Position numbers and translations under genes: made by a program. This document shows, in pieces, positions 1 through 7,978 of a stretch of DNA of 48,449 nucleotides. A model generated the notes under the pieces. That model was not told where the DNA came from, searched no databases, and worked only from the letters and a program-made list of their open reading frames with translations. Every line of letters starts with the position of its first letter. The first letter of the stretch is position 1. Source of the DNA: Sphingoaurantiacus capsulatus (lineage in GTDB: Bacteria > Pseudomonadota > Alphaproteobacteria > Sphingomonadales > Sphingomonadaceae); the NCBI RefSeq assembly GCF_042648405.1, contig NZ_JBHRXV010000015.1:1-48449 (forward strand), written 5' to 3'.

Positions 1-72
1 AGCAGAGACCTTGAATCAACAACCAACAAACCGCGCAACCTTATTGGGTACGGAGCCTAGCGCATGTCAGCG
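1..72. other. edge region with no recognised gene
   Basis: No gene is supported here. It lies downstream of parB on the minus strand and is richer in A and T than the rest of the window. It could hold the tail of the parB transcript or the control region of a gene beyond the edge. Confidence 0.4.
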
Positions 73-88
73 TGTTTCACGTGAAACA
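73..88. promoter_or_regulatory. parS centromere site 1
   Basis: A perfect 16-base palindrome, TGTTTCACGTGAAACA, matching the consensus ParB-binding parS site. It lies 5 bases beyond the parB stop codon. ParB-CTP clamps load here and spread to build the segregation complex. Confidence 0.95.
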
Positions 89-93
89 GTGGC

Positions 94-1008
94 TTAGAAG
101 CGACCCCCACTGAGGCGCTGCGCCAGCATGTCGAGCTGGTCGAGCGTGGCATAGTCGATGACCAAGCGTCCGGTCTGCCCCGCGCCGTCGATCGACACCT
201 TGAGCCCGATCGATTCCGACAGCGCGCGTTCGAGCGCCACGGTATCCGGATCGCGATAGCCACCGGCGGCGTTCTCGCTGCCCTTGGCGCGCGGTCGCGC
301 CACGCGCTCGCGGCCACTGTCGGCGGCGACCAGCGCCTCGGTCTCGCGCACCGACAGGCCGCGCTCGATGATCCGGTCGGCGAGCGCATCGGCCCGACTG
401 TTGTGACCGACCAGCGCGCGGGCATGGCCCATCGACAATGCGCCCTCCTGCACCTTTACGAGCACAGGGCTCGGCAAGGTCAGCAGCCGCATCAGATTGG
501 CGATATGGCTGCGCGACTTGCCGGTCGCGGTGGCGATGCCGTCCTGCGTATGCCCATATTCGTCGCGCAGCCGTTCATAGCCTTGCGCTTCCTCGATCGG
601 GTTGAGATCGGCGCGCTGGATATTCTCGATCAGCGCGATCTCGAAAGCGGCGCGGTCGTCGAGATGACGAATGACGACCGGCACCTCATGGAGCTGCGCC
701 GCCTGCGCCGCGCGCCAGCGCCGCTCGCCGGCGACAATCTCGAACATGTCGCCGCTCACCGGCCGCACCAGAATCGGCTGAACGAGCCCACGCGTCTTAA
801 CCGAGGCGATCAGGTCGTCCATCGCCGCGTCGTCGAAACGACGCCGCGGCTGCTTCGGGTTGGCGCGGATTTCACCGATCGGCAGGATCGTGGCTCCCTG
901 CGTCGGCCGGCCGCCCTCGCGCGCCGCATGGTTGCTCGACGGCCCGCCGATCTCCTCGAGCAGCGCGGCGAGGCCGCGGCCGAGACCGACTCGCTTCTTG
1001 TCGTTCAT
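94..1008 (-). CDS. parB: Chromosome partitioning protein ParB
   Basis: A 304-residue ParB, the CTP-dependent DNA clamp that loads at parS and, with ParA, segregates the replication-origin region. The N-terminal domain carries the CTP-binding motif GERRWRA (about residues 94-100) and the ENIQRADLNPIEEA motif (128-141). The central helix-turn-helix follows (about 155-172), and a C-terminal dimerisation segment ends the protein. The start is the ATG that gives MNDKKRVGLGRGLAALL, the usual ParB N-terminus. The open frame runs 69 codons further upstream, but that part overlaps parA and looks unrelated. It is the last gene of the rsmG-parA-parB run, 19 bases after parA. Three parS sites lie within 4.3 kb. 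Confidence 0.97.
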   Translation of the reverse strand: MNDKKRVGLGRGLAALLEEIGGPSSNHAAREGGRPTQGATILPIGEIRANPKQPRRRFDDAAMDDLIASVKTRGLVQPILVRPVSGDMFEIVAGERRWRAAQAAQLHEVPVVIRHLDDRAAFEIALIENIQRADLNPIEEAQGYERLRDEYGHTQDGIATATGKSRSHIANLMRLLTLPSPVLVKVQEGALSMGHARALVGHNSRADALADRIIERGLSVRETEALVAADSGRERVARPRAKGSENAAGGYRDPDTVALERALSESIGLKVSIDGAGQTGRLVIDYATLDQLDMLAQRLSGGRF

Positions 1009-1027
1009 TGATCGTTCCCCAAGGAAA

Positions 1028-1810
1028 TCAGGCCGCGCGGGCTCGCGGATTGAGCCGGTCGAGCAGCTCGCGCGCCAGGGCGATATAGGCTTCAGAGCCC
1101 GGGCAGCGATGATCGTAGAGCAGCGCCGGCAGCCCATGGCTCGGCGCTTCGGACAAGCGGACGTTGCGCGGCACCACCGTCTCGAACACCGTTGCCCCGA
1201 GACAGGCGCGAACATCGGCGGCGACCTGCTCCGAAAGCTTGTTGCGGCGATCGAACATCGTCAGCACCACGCCGAGGATATCGAGGCGTGAGTTGAAGCG
1301 GTTGCGGACCTGCTCGATGGTCTGCAGCAACTGCGTCAGCCCTTCCAATGCGAAGAACTCGCACTGCAACGGCACGATCACCGATTCCGCGGCGACGAGC
1401 GCATTGAGCGTCAGCAGCCCGAGCGACGGCGGGCAGTCGATGATGATGAAATCATAGTCGCCGTCGCCGGCATCGAGCGACGCCGACAGGCGGTGCATGC
1501 GCGCGTCAACCGACACCAGCTCGACCTCGGCGCCCGACAGGTCGACGGTCGATGGCACCACGAACAGATTCGGCACGCGCGTCGGCTGCGCCGTCTCGGC
1601 GACGGTCGCCTCGCCATGCAACAGATGATAGCTATTGCGCTCGCGCGCCGAGCGGTCGACGCCAAAGCCGGTCGAGGCGTTGCCCTGCGGGTCGAGGTCG
1701 ATCAGCAGTACACGCTTGCCGGCGGCCGCGAGACCGGTCGCGAGATTGATCGCGGTGGTCGTCTTGCCGACCCCGCCCTTCTGGTTGGCGATTGCGATGC
1801 GAGTCGTCAT
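1028..1810 (-). CDS. parA: Chromosome partitioning ATPase ParA
   Basis: A 260-residue ParA/Soj-type ATPase that binds nucleoid DNA in its ATP form and pulls ParB-parS complexes apart. The deviant Walker A motif QKGGVGKTT is at residues 10-18. The Walker B region reads DFIIIDCPPSLGLLTLNAL. The ATG overlaps the rsmG stop codon (ATGA), so translation is probably coupled. The longer open frame upstream of this ATG is a shadow of rsmG. ParB follows 19 bases later. Length and motifs are typical of the chromosomal family, not the plasmid type with an extra N-terminal DNA-binding domain. Confidence 0.97.
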   Translation of the reverse strand: MTTRIAIANQKGGVGKTTTAINLATGLAAAGKRVLLIDLDPQGNASTGFGVDRSARERNSYHLLHGEATVAETAQPTRVPNLFVVPSTVDLSGAEVELVSVDARMHRLSASLDAGDGDYDFIIIDCPPSLGLLTLNALVAAESVIVPLQCEFFALEGLTQLLQTIEQVRNRFNSRLDILGVVLTMFDRRNKLSEQVAADVRACLGATVFETVVPRNVRLSEAPSHGLPALLYDHRCPGSEAYIALARELLDRLNPRARAA

Positions 1811-2427
1811 TTGCGCTTCACCCCTGTCGCCACCACGATCTGCCCCCGCGCGTCGCTCCGGCTCTGCACCAGCTCGGCATCGAACGCGAACCGTGTCCGC
1901 GCCGTCGCCAGCTCTTCCTCGACAGCCGCGCCTTTCGGCAGCAGCCACAGCGTCGGCGGTGCCGCAAAGCGCAGACCCCAGTCGAACAACTGCGCGAGAT
2001 TGGCGCAGGCCCGGGCGGTGATCACGTCGGCGCGGAAACGCGGCATCGATTCGACCCGGGCATTGTGGACGATCGCATCGGCGAGTCCCAGTTCTTCCGC
2101 GACGGTTCGCAGGAAAAGACACTTCTTGGCGATCGATTCGACCAGATTGATCTCGCCGGCGCCCATCGCCGCCAGCACCAATCCCGGAAAACCGCCGCCG
2201 GCGCCGATGTCGAGCCACACCGGCTTGTGCCCCAGCGTCGGTGCCAGCTCGGCAAGCTGCGCGCTGTCGCGGAAATGCCGCTCCCAGAGTGTCGGCAGCG
2301 TCGATGGCCCGACGAGATTCATCTTCTCTTGCCACTCGGCGAGGAGTTCGCCGTAGCGGTCGAGTTTGGCCAGTGTTTCACGTGAAACACCGAATTCGAC
2401 GGCAAAGTCGTCGCGACCGTAGCTCAT
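1807..2427 (-). CDS. rsmG: 16S rRNA (guanine527-N7)-methyltransferase RsmG
   Basis: A 206-residue RsmG (GidB), which uses S-adenosylmethionine to methylate N7 of G527 in 16S rRNA. The SAM-binding loop DIGAGGGFPG is at residues 73-82, followed by the acidic strand INLVES. Its start ATG overlaps the mnmG stop and its own stop overlaps the parA start, so mnmG-rsmG-parA is tightly coupled. Codons 14-18 (VSRET) are themselves a perfect parS site, so this stretch serves both as coding sequence and as centromere. Confidence 0.97.
   Translation of the reverse strand: MSYGRDDFAVEFGVSRETLAKLDRYGELLAEWQEKMNLVGPSTLPTLWERHFRDSAQLAELAPTLGHKPVWLDIGAGGGFPGLVLAAMGAGEINLVESIAKKCLFLRTVAEELGLADAIVHNARVESMPRFRADVITARACANLAQLFDWGLRFAAPPTLWLLPKGAAVEEELATARTRFAFDAELVQSRSDARGQIVVATGVKRK
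2374..2389. promoter_or_regulatory. parS centromere site 2, inside rsmG
   Basis: A perfect palindrome TGTTTCACGTGAAACA within the 5' part of rsmG, encoding residues V-S-R-E-T. The sequence is identical to sites 1 and 3, so ParB should bind it equally well. Confidence 0.95.
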
Positions 2428-4271
2428 GCGGCGCGCTTCACGTGCGCGAGCAGCGCGGTCAACGCCGACGGTGTGACGCCCGCAATGCGTGCCGCCTGCC
2501 CCAGGGTCGACGGACGCGCCCGCGCGAGTCGCTCGATCATCTCATTCGACAGGCCACCCACCGCGGCGAAATCGAGATCGCCGGGCAGCCGTAGCGCCTC
2601 ATCCTTGCGGAAGCTTTCGACATCCTCGTCCTGCCGATCGAGATAGGCGGCATAGCGAGCGTCGGTTTCGACCGCTTCGGCGATCTCGGGGGGAACCTTC
2701 TGCAGTTCTGGCCAAAGTTCCGCGGCCCGTCGCCAGCCGATCTCGGGGAAGCGCATCCATTCGAAAGCGCTGCGAACGACGCCATCCTGGCGAACCGGCA
2801 GTCCGGCTTTCGCCAGCGCCGCGGGGCTAGCCTTTGCTTCATTGGCAAGCTGGCGGGCGGCAGTCAATTTCTCCAGCCGCGCCGAAAATACGTCAGCACG
2901 CTCCCGACCTACACAGCCGAGTTCGATGCCGCGCCCCGTCAACCGCTGGTCGGCATTGTCGGCACGCAGTCGCAGCCGATACTCGGCGCGTGAGGTGAAC
3001 ATGCGATAGGGCTCGCTCACTCCCTGCGTGGTCAGATCATCGACCATCACGCCGATGTAGGATTCAGCGCGATCGAGAATGAACGGCTCAGCAGCGCCGG
3101 CAAAGCGCGCAGCATTAAGCCCCGCGACCAACCCCTGCGCCGCCGCCTCCTCATAACCGGTGGTGCCGTTGATCTGACCGGCGAGATAAAGGCCGTGGAG
3201 CGCAGTCAGCCGCAGGGTGGCATCGAGCGCGCGCGGATCGACATAATCATACTCGATCGCATAGCCCGGCCGGGCAATCACGGCGCGTTCGAGGCCCGGG
3301 ATGCGGGCGAGGAACATCGCCTGCACGTCGAGCGGCAGCGAAGTCGAAATCCCGTTCGGGTAGATCAGCGGATCGTCGAGGCCCTCGGGCTCGAGGAAAA
3401 TCTGGTGGCCGTCGCGGTCGCCGAACCGCATCACCTTGTCCTCGATCGACGGGCAATAGCGCGGGCCGACGCCGTCGATCCGCCCCGCATACATCGGCGC
3501 GCGGTGAATGTTGTCGCGGATCACCGCATGCGCTTCGACCGTCGTGCGCGTGACGCCGCACGGTACCTGCTCGTTGGCCAGCCTGGTGGTCAGTGCTGAG
3601 AAGGCCACCGGTTCATCGTCGCCCGGCTGCATGTCGAGCCCGGCCCAGTCGATCGTCCGCCCGTCGAGCCGCGGCGGCGTACCGGTCTTCAGCCGCCCGA
3701 CCGGCAGGCCCAATCCACGCAAGGTGCGAGACAGTCCGTTCGCTGCCGGATCGCCAACGCGTCCGCCGGGTTGCTGGTCTTCGCCAATATGCATGATGCC
3801 CGACAGGAAGGTGCCGGTGGTCAGCACCACCGCCCCGGCCGCCAGCTCGCGGCCATCACCGAGGATGACGGCGGTGACGCGTCCCTCCTGGATCCGCAGA
3901 TCCTCGACGGCGCCTTCGACCACCTCAAGGTTGGGCTGCGCGGCAATCAGCGCCTGCATCGCATTGCGGTACAGCTTGCGATCGGTCTGCGCGCGCGGGC
4001 CTTGGACAGCCGGTCCCTTGCGGCGATTGAGCAGCCGGAACTGGATGCCGGCGGCGTCGGCGGCGCGGCCCATCAACCCGTCGAGCGCATCGACCTCGCG
4101 GACGAGATGCCCCTTGCCGAGCCCGCCGATCGCCGGATTGCACGACATCACGCCGATGCTGTCGGCGCGGTGGGTGACGAGCGCGGTGCGCGCGCCGAGG
4201 CGCGCAGCAGCCGAAGCCGCCTCGCAGCCGGCATGGCCGCCGCCCACCACGATCACATCATATCCGCGCAT
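2424..4271 (-). CDS. mnmG: tRNA uridine-5-carboxymethylaminomethyl modification enzyme MnmG
   Basis: A 615-residue MnmG (GidA), the FAD-dependent partner of MnmE that installs the carboxymethylaminomethyl group on the wobble uridine of certain tRNAs. The N-terminal dinucleotide fold is GGGHAG at about residues 10-15. The family signature CNPAIGGLGKGH follows at about 44-55. Further conserved blocks include CPSIEDKVMRF and TTGYEEAAAQGL, and the C-terminal helical MnmE-binding domain is intact. The length is normal for the family. mnmE lies just upstream on the same strand with a parS site in the 57-base gap. No strong Shine-Dalgarno sequence is visible before its ATG. Confidence 0.97.
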   Translation of the reverse strand: MRGYDVIVVGGGHAGCEAASAAARLGARTALVTHRADSIGVMSCNPAIGGLGKGHLVREVDALDGLMGRAADAAGIQFRLLNRRKGPAVQGPRAQTDRKLYRNAMQALIAAQPNLEVVEGAVEDLRIQEGRVTAVILGDGRELAAGAVVLTTGTFLSGIMHIGEDQQPGGRVGDPAANGLSRTLRGLGLPVGRLKTGTPPRLDGRTIDWAGLDMQPGDDEPVAFSALTTRLANEQVPCGVTRTTVEAHAVIRDNIHRAPMYAGRIDGVGPRYCPSIEDKVMRFGDRDGHQIFLEPEGLDDPLIYPNGISTSLPLDVQAMFLARIPGLERAVIARPGYAIEYDYVDPRALDATLRLTALHGLYLAGQINGTTGYEEAAAQGLVAGLNAARFAGAAEPFILDRAESYIGVMVDDLTTQGVSEPYRMFTSRAEYRLRLRADNADQRLTGRGIELGCVGRERADVFSARLEKLTAARQLANEAKASPAALAKAGLPVRQDGVVRSAFEWMRFPEIGWRRAAELWPELQKVPPEIAEAVETDARYAAYLDRQDEDVESFRKDEALRLPGDLDFAAVGGLSNEMIERLARARPSTLGQAARIAGVTPSALTALLAHVKRAA

Positions 4272-4312
4272 GGCGGCTAGCTAGTCACGGCACGGTCGGC
4301 TGTCAAAAGCCA

Positions 4313-4328
4313 TGTTTCACGTGAAACA
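4313..4328. promoter_or_regulatory. parS centromere site 3, between mnmG and mnmE
   Basis: A perfect TGTTTCACGTGAAACA palindrome directly abutting the mnmE stop codon (4329-4331). It is the parS nearest to the candidate oriC, about 9.3 kb away. Confidence 0.95.
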
Positions 4329-5615
4329 TCATTTGCCGATGCAGAAGCGTCCGAAAATCTCGCCGAGGATATCCTCGACATCCACGCGTCCTGTGACCCG
4401 TCCCAAGGACCGCGCCGCCAGCCGCAGGCTTTCAGCGCGCAGGACGAGATCAGGCTCGGCCAGCGCGTCGTCCAGCCGCTCGACGGCTTGGCCGAGCGCC
4501 AGCCGCTGGCGTTCGCGGGTGATTAGCGGCGGTTCATCGGTGCGGACAGCCGATATCGCCCAATCGACCAACCATTTCTCCAGCGTATCGACCCCGGCGC
4601 CACTCTTCGCGGATACATAGAGGTCGCCGCCGCGTTGCCCCGGCGCCTGCCCGCTCGCATCGATCTTATTGACCACCACCTGCCCAAGCGGCGCCATTTC
4701 GGGTCGATCGACGACATGCAACACCAGGTCGGCCGCGTCAGCTCGCGCTCGCGCACGGCGGATGCCTTCACGCTCGATAATATCGTCGGTTTCACGCAGG
4801 CCGGCGGTGTCGATCAAGGTCGCGGGCACGCCACCGAGGTTGAGCGGCACCTCGATGACATCGCGCGTGGTGCCGGCGATATCGGTGACGATCGCCACGT
4901 CGCGCCGCGCCAAGGCGTTGATCAGACTCGACTTGCCGACGTTGGGCGCGCCGACCACCGCGATGGCGAGGCCGTCGCGCAACCGCTCGCCGATGCGGCC
5001 GTCGTCGAGCAGCCGGCCAATGTCGTCGCGCAAGCGCTCGATCGCCGGCGCCGGGTCGCTGCTCGACACGTCGCCTTCATCGCTGAAGTCGATATCGGCC
5101 TCGACCGACGCCAGCAGCGCGATGATCGCCGACCGCCAGCCTTCCGCCTTGTCGCGCAGCCGCCCCCCCGCCTGGGCCAGCGCCAGCCGGCGCTGCGCGT
5201 CGGTCTGTGCGGCGATCAGGTCGGACAGCCCCTCCGCCTGCGTCAGGTCGAGCTTGCCATTGTCGAAGGCGCGGCGGCTGAACTCGCCGGGCTCGGCGAG
5301 GCGGAAGTCCTCGATCCGGCCCAGCGCGGCGAGCAACGCCTCGACTACCGCGACACCGCCGTGGACGTGCAACTCGGCGACATCCTCGCCGGTGAAGCTC
5401 GCGGGCGCGGGGAAACTCAGCACCAGCGCCTGGTCGATCAGGCTGCCGTCGGCGGGATCGCGCAACGGGGTGAGTGTCGCCATGCGCGGCTCAGGTTGTC
5501 GGCCGGCGAGCAACGCCAATGCGTCAAGCGCCCGCGGCCCAGACATGCGCACGATCGCGACGCCCGCCGGGGGGCGTCCCGAGGACAGCGCGTAGATCGT
5601 CGCCGGCGTCGCCAG
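4329..5615 (-). CDS. mnmE: tRNA modification GTPase MnmE, probable CTG start
   Basis: MnmE is the potassium-dependent GTPase that works with MnmG on wobble uridines. G1 is GAPNVGKSS, G2 lies around AGTTRD, G3 is DTAGLR and G4 is NKID. The C-terminal CIGK binds the formyl-folate-linked active site. The first ATG/GTG/TTG in frame is GTG at 5552, giving only 407 residues and cutting into the conserved N-terminal folate-binding domain. The frame continues upstream through TIYALSSGRPPAGVAIV, typical of MnmE N-termini. Between the preceding in-frame stop and that GTG the best near-cognate start is CTG at 5615-5613, four bases after the DUF6489 stop. That start gives 428 residues, closer to the usual length. 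Function is certain; the start is inferred, and a sequence error at this codon is possible. Confidence 0.9.
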   Translation of the reverse strand: MATPATIYALSSGRPPAGVAIVRMSGPRALDALALLAGRQPEPRMATLTPLRDPADGSLIDQALVLSFPAPASFTGEDVAELHVHGGVAVVEALLAALGRIEDFRLAEPGEFSRRAFDNGKLDLTQAEGLSDLIAAQTDAQRRLALAQAGGRLRDKAEGWRSAIIALLASVEADIDFSDEGDVSSSDPAPAIERLRDDIGRLLDDGRIGERLRDGLAIAVVGAPNVGKSSLINALARRDVAIVTDIAGTTRDVIEVPLNLGGVPATLIDTAGLRETDDIIEREGIRRARARADAADLVLHVVDRPEMAPLGQVVVNKIDASGQAPGQRGGDLYVSAKSGAGVDTLEKWLVDWAISAVRTDEPPLITRERQRLALGQAVERLDDALAEPDLVLRAESLRLAARSLGRVTGRVDVEDILGEIFGRFCIGK

Positions 5616-5619
5616 CGGG

Positions 5620-5862
5620 TCAGCCCTGCGTCTTGCCGCCCGAGGCCGCCGACCAGAAGGCGTTGCGCCACTGCTCCATGCCCTCGGCCATGCCCGGCAT
5701 CCACGAGCGCATCATCTTCTCGACATCCGCAGCGGTAAGCCCTTCCGACACAAATGACGTCATGCGGTCGATATAGGCGGCATGCACCGGCGACAGGTCG
5801 GGCAGCCCCATGAAGGCGCGCGCTTCCTCCGGCGTGCAGTCGATGTTGATCGTCACCTTCAT
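5620..5862 (-). CDS. DUF6489 family small protein
   Basis: An 80-residue soluble protein beginning MKVTINIDCTPEEARAFMGL. I recognise it as the small alphaproteobacterial DUF6489 family, which commonly sits before mnmE. No catalytic motif or membrane segment is visible, and its function is unknown. A Shine-Dalgarno sequence (AAGGA) lies about 10 bases before the ATG. It is probably the first gene of the DUF6489-mnmE-mnmG-rsmG-parA-parB transcript, because the next gene upstream (ogt) is divergent. Its stop codon is four bases before the proposed CTG start of mnmE. Confidence 0.85.
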   Translation of the reverse strand: MKVTINIDCTPEEARAFMGLPDLSPVHAAYIDRMTSFVSEGLTAADVEKMMRSWMPGMAEGMEQWRNAFWSAASGGKTQG

Positions 5863-5930
5863 GGGCCATCATTCCTTGCGGGTTGAGCCGCCAGTCTAGC
5901 GGCTGCTAGGGATGCGGGGAAGGAGCGCCA

Positions 5931-6383
5931 ATGCCCGCCGCCAGCCTCGCCACCCCCATCGGCCGGATCACCGTCGTCGAGCGCGACGGGCAGATCGCGT
6001 CGCTCTCGTGGCGCGGTGGCCCGCAGGCCGACCGCACACCGCTGCTCGACGAGGCGATCACCCAGCTGCGCGCCTATTTCACCCGGGAACGCCGGGACTT
6101 CGACCTGCCGCTGGCCCCCGCCGCGACACCAGAGGCACAGGCGGCGCGTGACGCGATGATCGCCATTCCGTGGGGCACCACCGCCTCTTATGGCGAGCTC
6201 GCCGCCAAGACCGGCTCATCGCCGCGCGCTTTTGGTCAGGCCTGCGGGTCGAACCCGCTACCGATCATCGTGCCCTGCCACCGCGTCATCGGAAGCGACG
6301 GCAGCTTCGGCTTCTATTCGGGGGGCGACGGCCCCAGGACCAAGGACTGGCTGCTCGCCCATGAAGGCGCGGCACTGCTTTAA
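5931..6383 (+). CDS. ogt: Methylated-DNA--[protein]-cysteine S-methyltransferase
   Basis: A 150-residue O6-methylguanine-DNA methyltransferase, a suicide DNA-repair enzyme that transfers the alkyl group to its own cysteine. The active-site motif IIVPCHRVI is at about residues 110-118. It is preceded by the DNA-binding segment IPWGTTASYGELA and the arginine-finger region SPRAFGQACGSNPLP. No Ada-type zinc domain is fused. The sequence GGGAAGGAGCG supplies a strong ribosome site before the ATG. It is the first gene of a plus-strand run ending at 8959 and divergent from DUF6489. Confidence 0.95.
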   Translation: MPAASLATPIGRITVVERDGQIASLSWRGGPQADRTPLLDEAITQLRAYFTRERRDFDLPLAPAATPEAQAARDAMIAIPWGTTASYGELAAKTGSSPRAFGQACGSNPLPIIVPCHRVIGSDGSFGFYSGGDGPRTKDWLLAHEGAALL

Positions 6384-6395
6384 GGAGAGACGCGC

Positions 6396-7088
6396 ATGGG
6401 CGAACGCATCGAGGTGAAGGCGCTCGACGGATCGGGCAGCTTCGGCGGCTATCTGGCGCCGCCGGCGGGTGGAAGCGGCCCCGGCATCGTCGTCGTGCAG
6501 GAGATATTCGGCGTCAACGCCGGCATCCGCCAGATGTGCGACGAGTGGGCGTCGAAGGGCTATTTCGCCTTCGCCCCCGACCTGTTCTGGCGCATCGAGC
6601 CGGGCATCGAACTCTCCGACCATGTTGAGGCCGAGCTGCAGCGCGCCTTTCAGCTGTTCGGCCAGTTCGATGTCGACAAGGGCATTCTCGACATCGAAGC
6701 GTCGATCCGCGCGGTGCGCGAGCGCTCCGCGGGCAAGGTCGGCGTCGTCGGCTACTGCCTCGGCGGCCTGCTCGCCTATCTGACCGCGACGCGCACCGAC
6801 AGCGACGCGACGGTCAGCTATTATGGCGTCGGCATCCACGACCGGCTGAACGAGAGCCATGCGATCGCCAAGCCGCTGCTGCTCCACATCGCCAAACAGG
6901 ACAAGTTCGTCGATCCCGCCGCGCAGGCGAAGATCCACGAAGGGCTCGCTGGCAACAGCCATGTGACGCTCTACGACTATGACGCCGACCACGCCTTCGC
7001 GCGCGTCGACGGCACCGATCGTGTCGAATCCTGCGCGCAGGAGGCGAACGCGCGCACCGAAGCCTTCTTCGCGGAGCATCTGAAATGA
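6396..7088 (+). CDS. Dienelactone hydrolase family protein
   Basis: A 230-residue alpha/beta hydrolase of the dienelactone hydrolase family (carboxymethylenebutenolidase type). The nucleophile elbow is GYCLGG, with cysteine as nucleophile. The acid is probably the aspartate in KQDKFVDP, and the histidine is in DADHAF. The early motif VVQEIFGVN is typical of the family. AAGGAGAG precedes the ATG. It begins 12 bases after ogt, and its stop overlaps the next start (ATGA). The true substrate cannot be told from sequence. No aromatic-degradation genes sit beside it, so a general detoxification or ester-hydrolysis role is as likely as chloroaromatic breakdown. Confidence 0.9.
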   Translation: MGERIEVKALDGSGSFGGYLAPPAGGSGPGIVVVQEIFGVNAGIRQMCDEWASKGYFAFAPDLFWRIEPGIELSDHVEAELQRAFQLFGQFDVDKGILDIEASIRAVRERSAGKVGVVGYCLGGLLAYLTATRTDSDATVSYYGVGIHDRLNESHAIAKPLLLHIAKQDKFVDPAAQAKIHEGLAGNSHVTLYDYDADHAFARVDGTDRVESCAQEANARTEAFFAEHLK

Positions 7089-7480
7089 AGCGCGACTATC
7101 TCGACCGCTGGTTCGCCTATGCCAAGAGCCATGACCTCGCCGAGCTGAACGCCATGCTCGCCGACGATTGCGTGTTCCGCTCGCCGGTGGTGCACACGCC
7201 GCAGGTCGGCAAGGCGATCACTTACGCCTATCTGTCGGCGGCGTTCGTCGTGCTCGGCAGCGACAAGTTTCGCTACACGCGCGAGTTCACCAGCGACACC
7301 GGCGCGGTGCTCGAGTTCGAAACCGAGATCGACGGCATCGGCATCAACGGCGTCGACATCATCGAATGGAATGACGCCGGCCTGATCAATGATTTCAAGG
7401 TGATGGTGCGGCCGCTAAAGGCGATCAACCTGCTGCACGCGATGATGGGCGCGCAGCTCGAAAAGCAGAAGAAGGCGTGA
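7085..7480 (+). CDS. NTF2-like/SnoaL-like protein
   Basis: A 131-residue protein with the NTF2-like cone pattern: an N-terminal helix (DYLDRWFAYAKSHDLAELNAML), a conserved DDCVFRSPV turn, and strands ending in DFKVMVRPLKA. Members of this fold bind small hydrophobic molecules or act as isomerases or dimerisation modules. No specific catalytic pair can be assigned. The start overlaps the preceding hydrolase stop (ATGA) and the stop overlaps the following GTG (GTGA), so it is translationally coupled on both sides. Confidence 0.85.
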   Translation: MKRDYLDRWFAYAKSHDLAELNAMLADDCVFRSPVVHTPQVGKAITYAYLSAAFVVLGSDKFRYTREFTSDTGAVLEFETEIDGIGINGVDIIEWNDAGLINDFKVMVRPLKAINLLHAMMGAQLEKQKKA

Positions 7481-7974
7481 TCGTCCGCGCCGGTGAGCTG
7501 GCGCGAGACGGCGCGGCGATCCTGGCGATCGTCAACGACGCGATTCTGAATTCGACGGCCTGGTACGAGCATGAGCCGTGGGACGCGGCTGCCCTGGCGT
7601 CATGGTTCGCGGCGAAGCGTGATGGGGGCTGGCCGCTGCTCGTCGCCGAGGAAGATGGAGTCACCCTGGGGTTTGCGAGCTACGGCGTGTTTCGCGCCCG
7701 CCCGGCTTACGCCCGCACCGTTGAGCATAGCGTCTATGTCGCCGCCGCGGCGCGCGGCAGGGGCGTCGGGCGCCTGCTTCTCGACGGCATCGTCGCGGAA
7801 GCGCGGCGCGCGGGCTATCACACGATGATCGGTGGGGTCGATGCGGCAAACGAGGGCAGCCTCGCCTTCCACCGCGCCGCCGGCTTCGTCGAGGCGGGGC
7901 GGATGCGCGAAGTGGGCCGCAAGTTCGATCGCTGGCTCGACCTGATATTCATGCAGAAGATGCTGGAGGATTGA
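7477..7974 (+). CDS. GNAT family N-acetyltransferase, phosphinothricin-acetyltransferase-like
   Basis: A 165-residue Gcn5-related acetyltransferase. The acetyl-CoA pyrophosphate loop is AARGRGVGRLLLDGIV. The downstream block GYHTMIGGVDAANEGSLAFHRAAGF is typical of phosphinothricin/methionine-sulfone-type acetyltransferases, as is the N-terminal TAWYEHEPW segment. The start is a GTG overlapping the previous stop (GTGA), and AGAAGAAGG nearby serves as ribosome site. The likely substrate is a small amine or amino-acid analogue, but it is not deducible here. Confidence 0.9.
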   Translation: MIVRAGELARDGAAILAIVNDAILNSTAWYEHEPWDAAALASWFAAKRDGGWPLLVAEEDGVTLGFASYGVFRARPAYARTVEHSVYVAAAARGRGVGRLLLDGIVAEARRAGYHTMIGGVDAANEGSLAFHRAAGFVEAGRMREVGRKFDRWLDLIFMQKMLED

Positions 7975-7978
7975 CGTC

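Noticed and set aside
2432..2447. parS-like sequence at the mnmG 3' end
   Set aside because: Only the core TTCACGTG matches and the outer bases differ, so it is not a credible fourth site.
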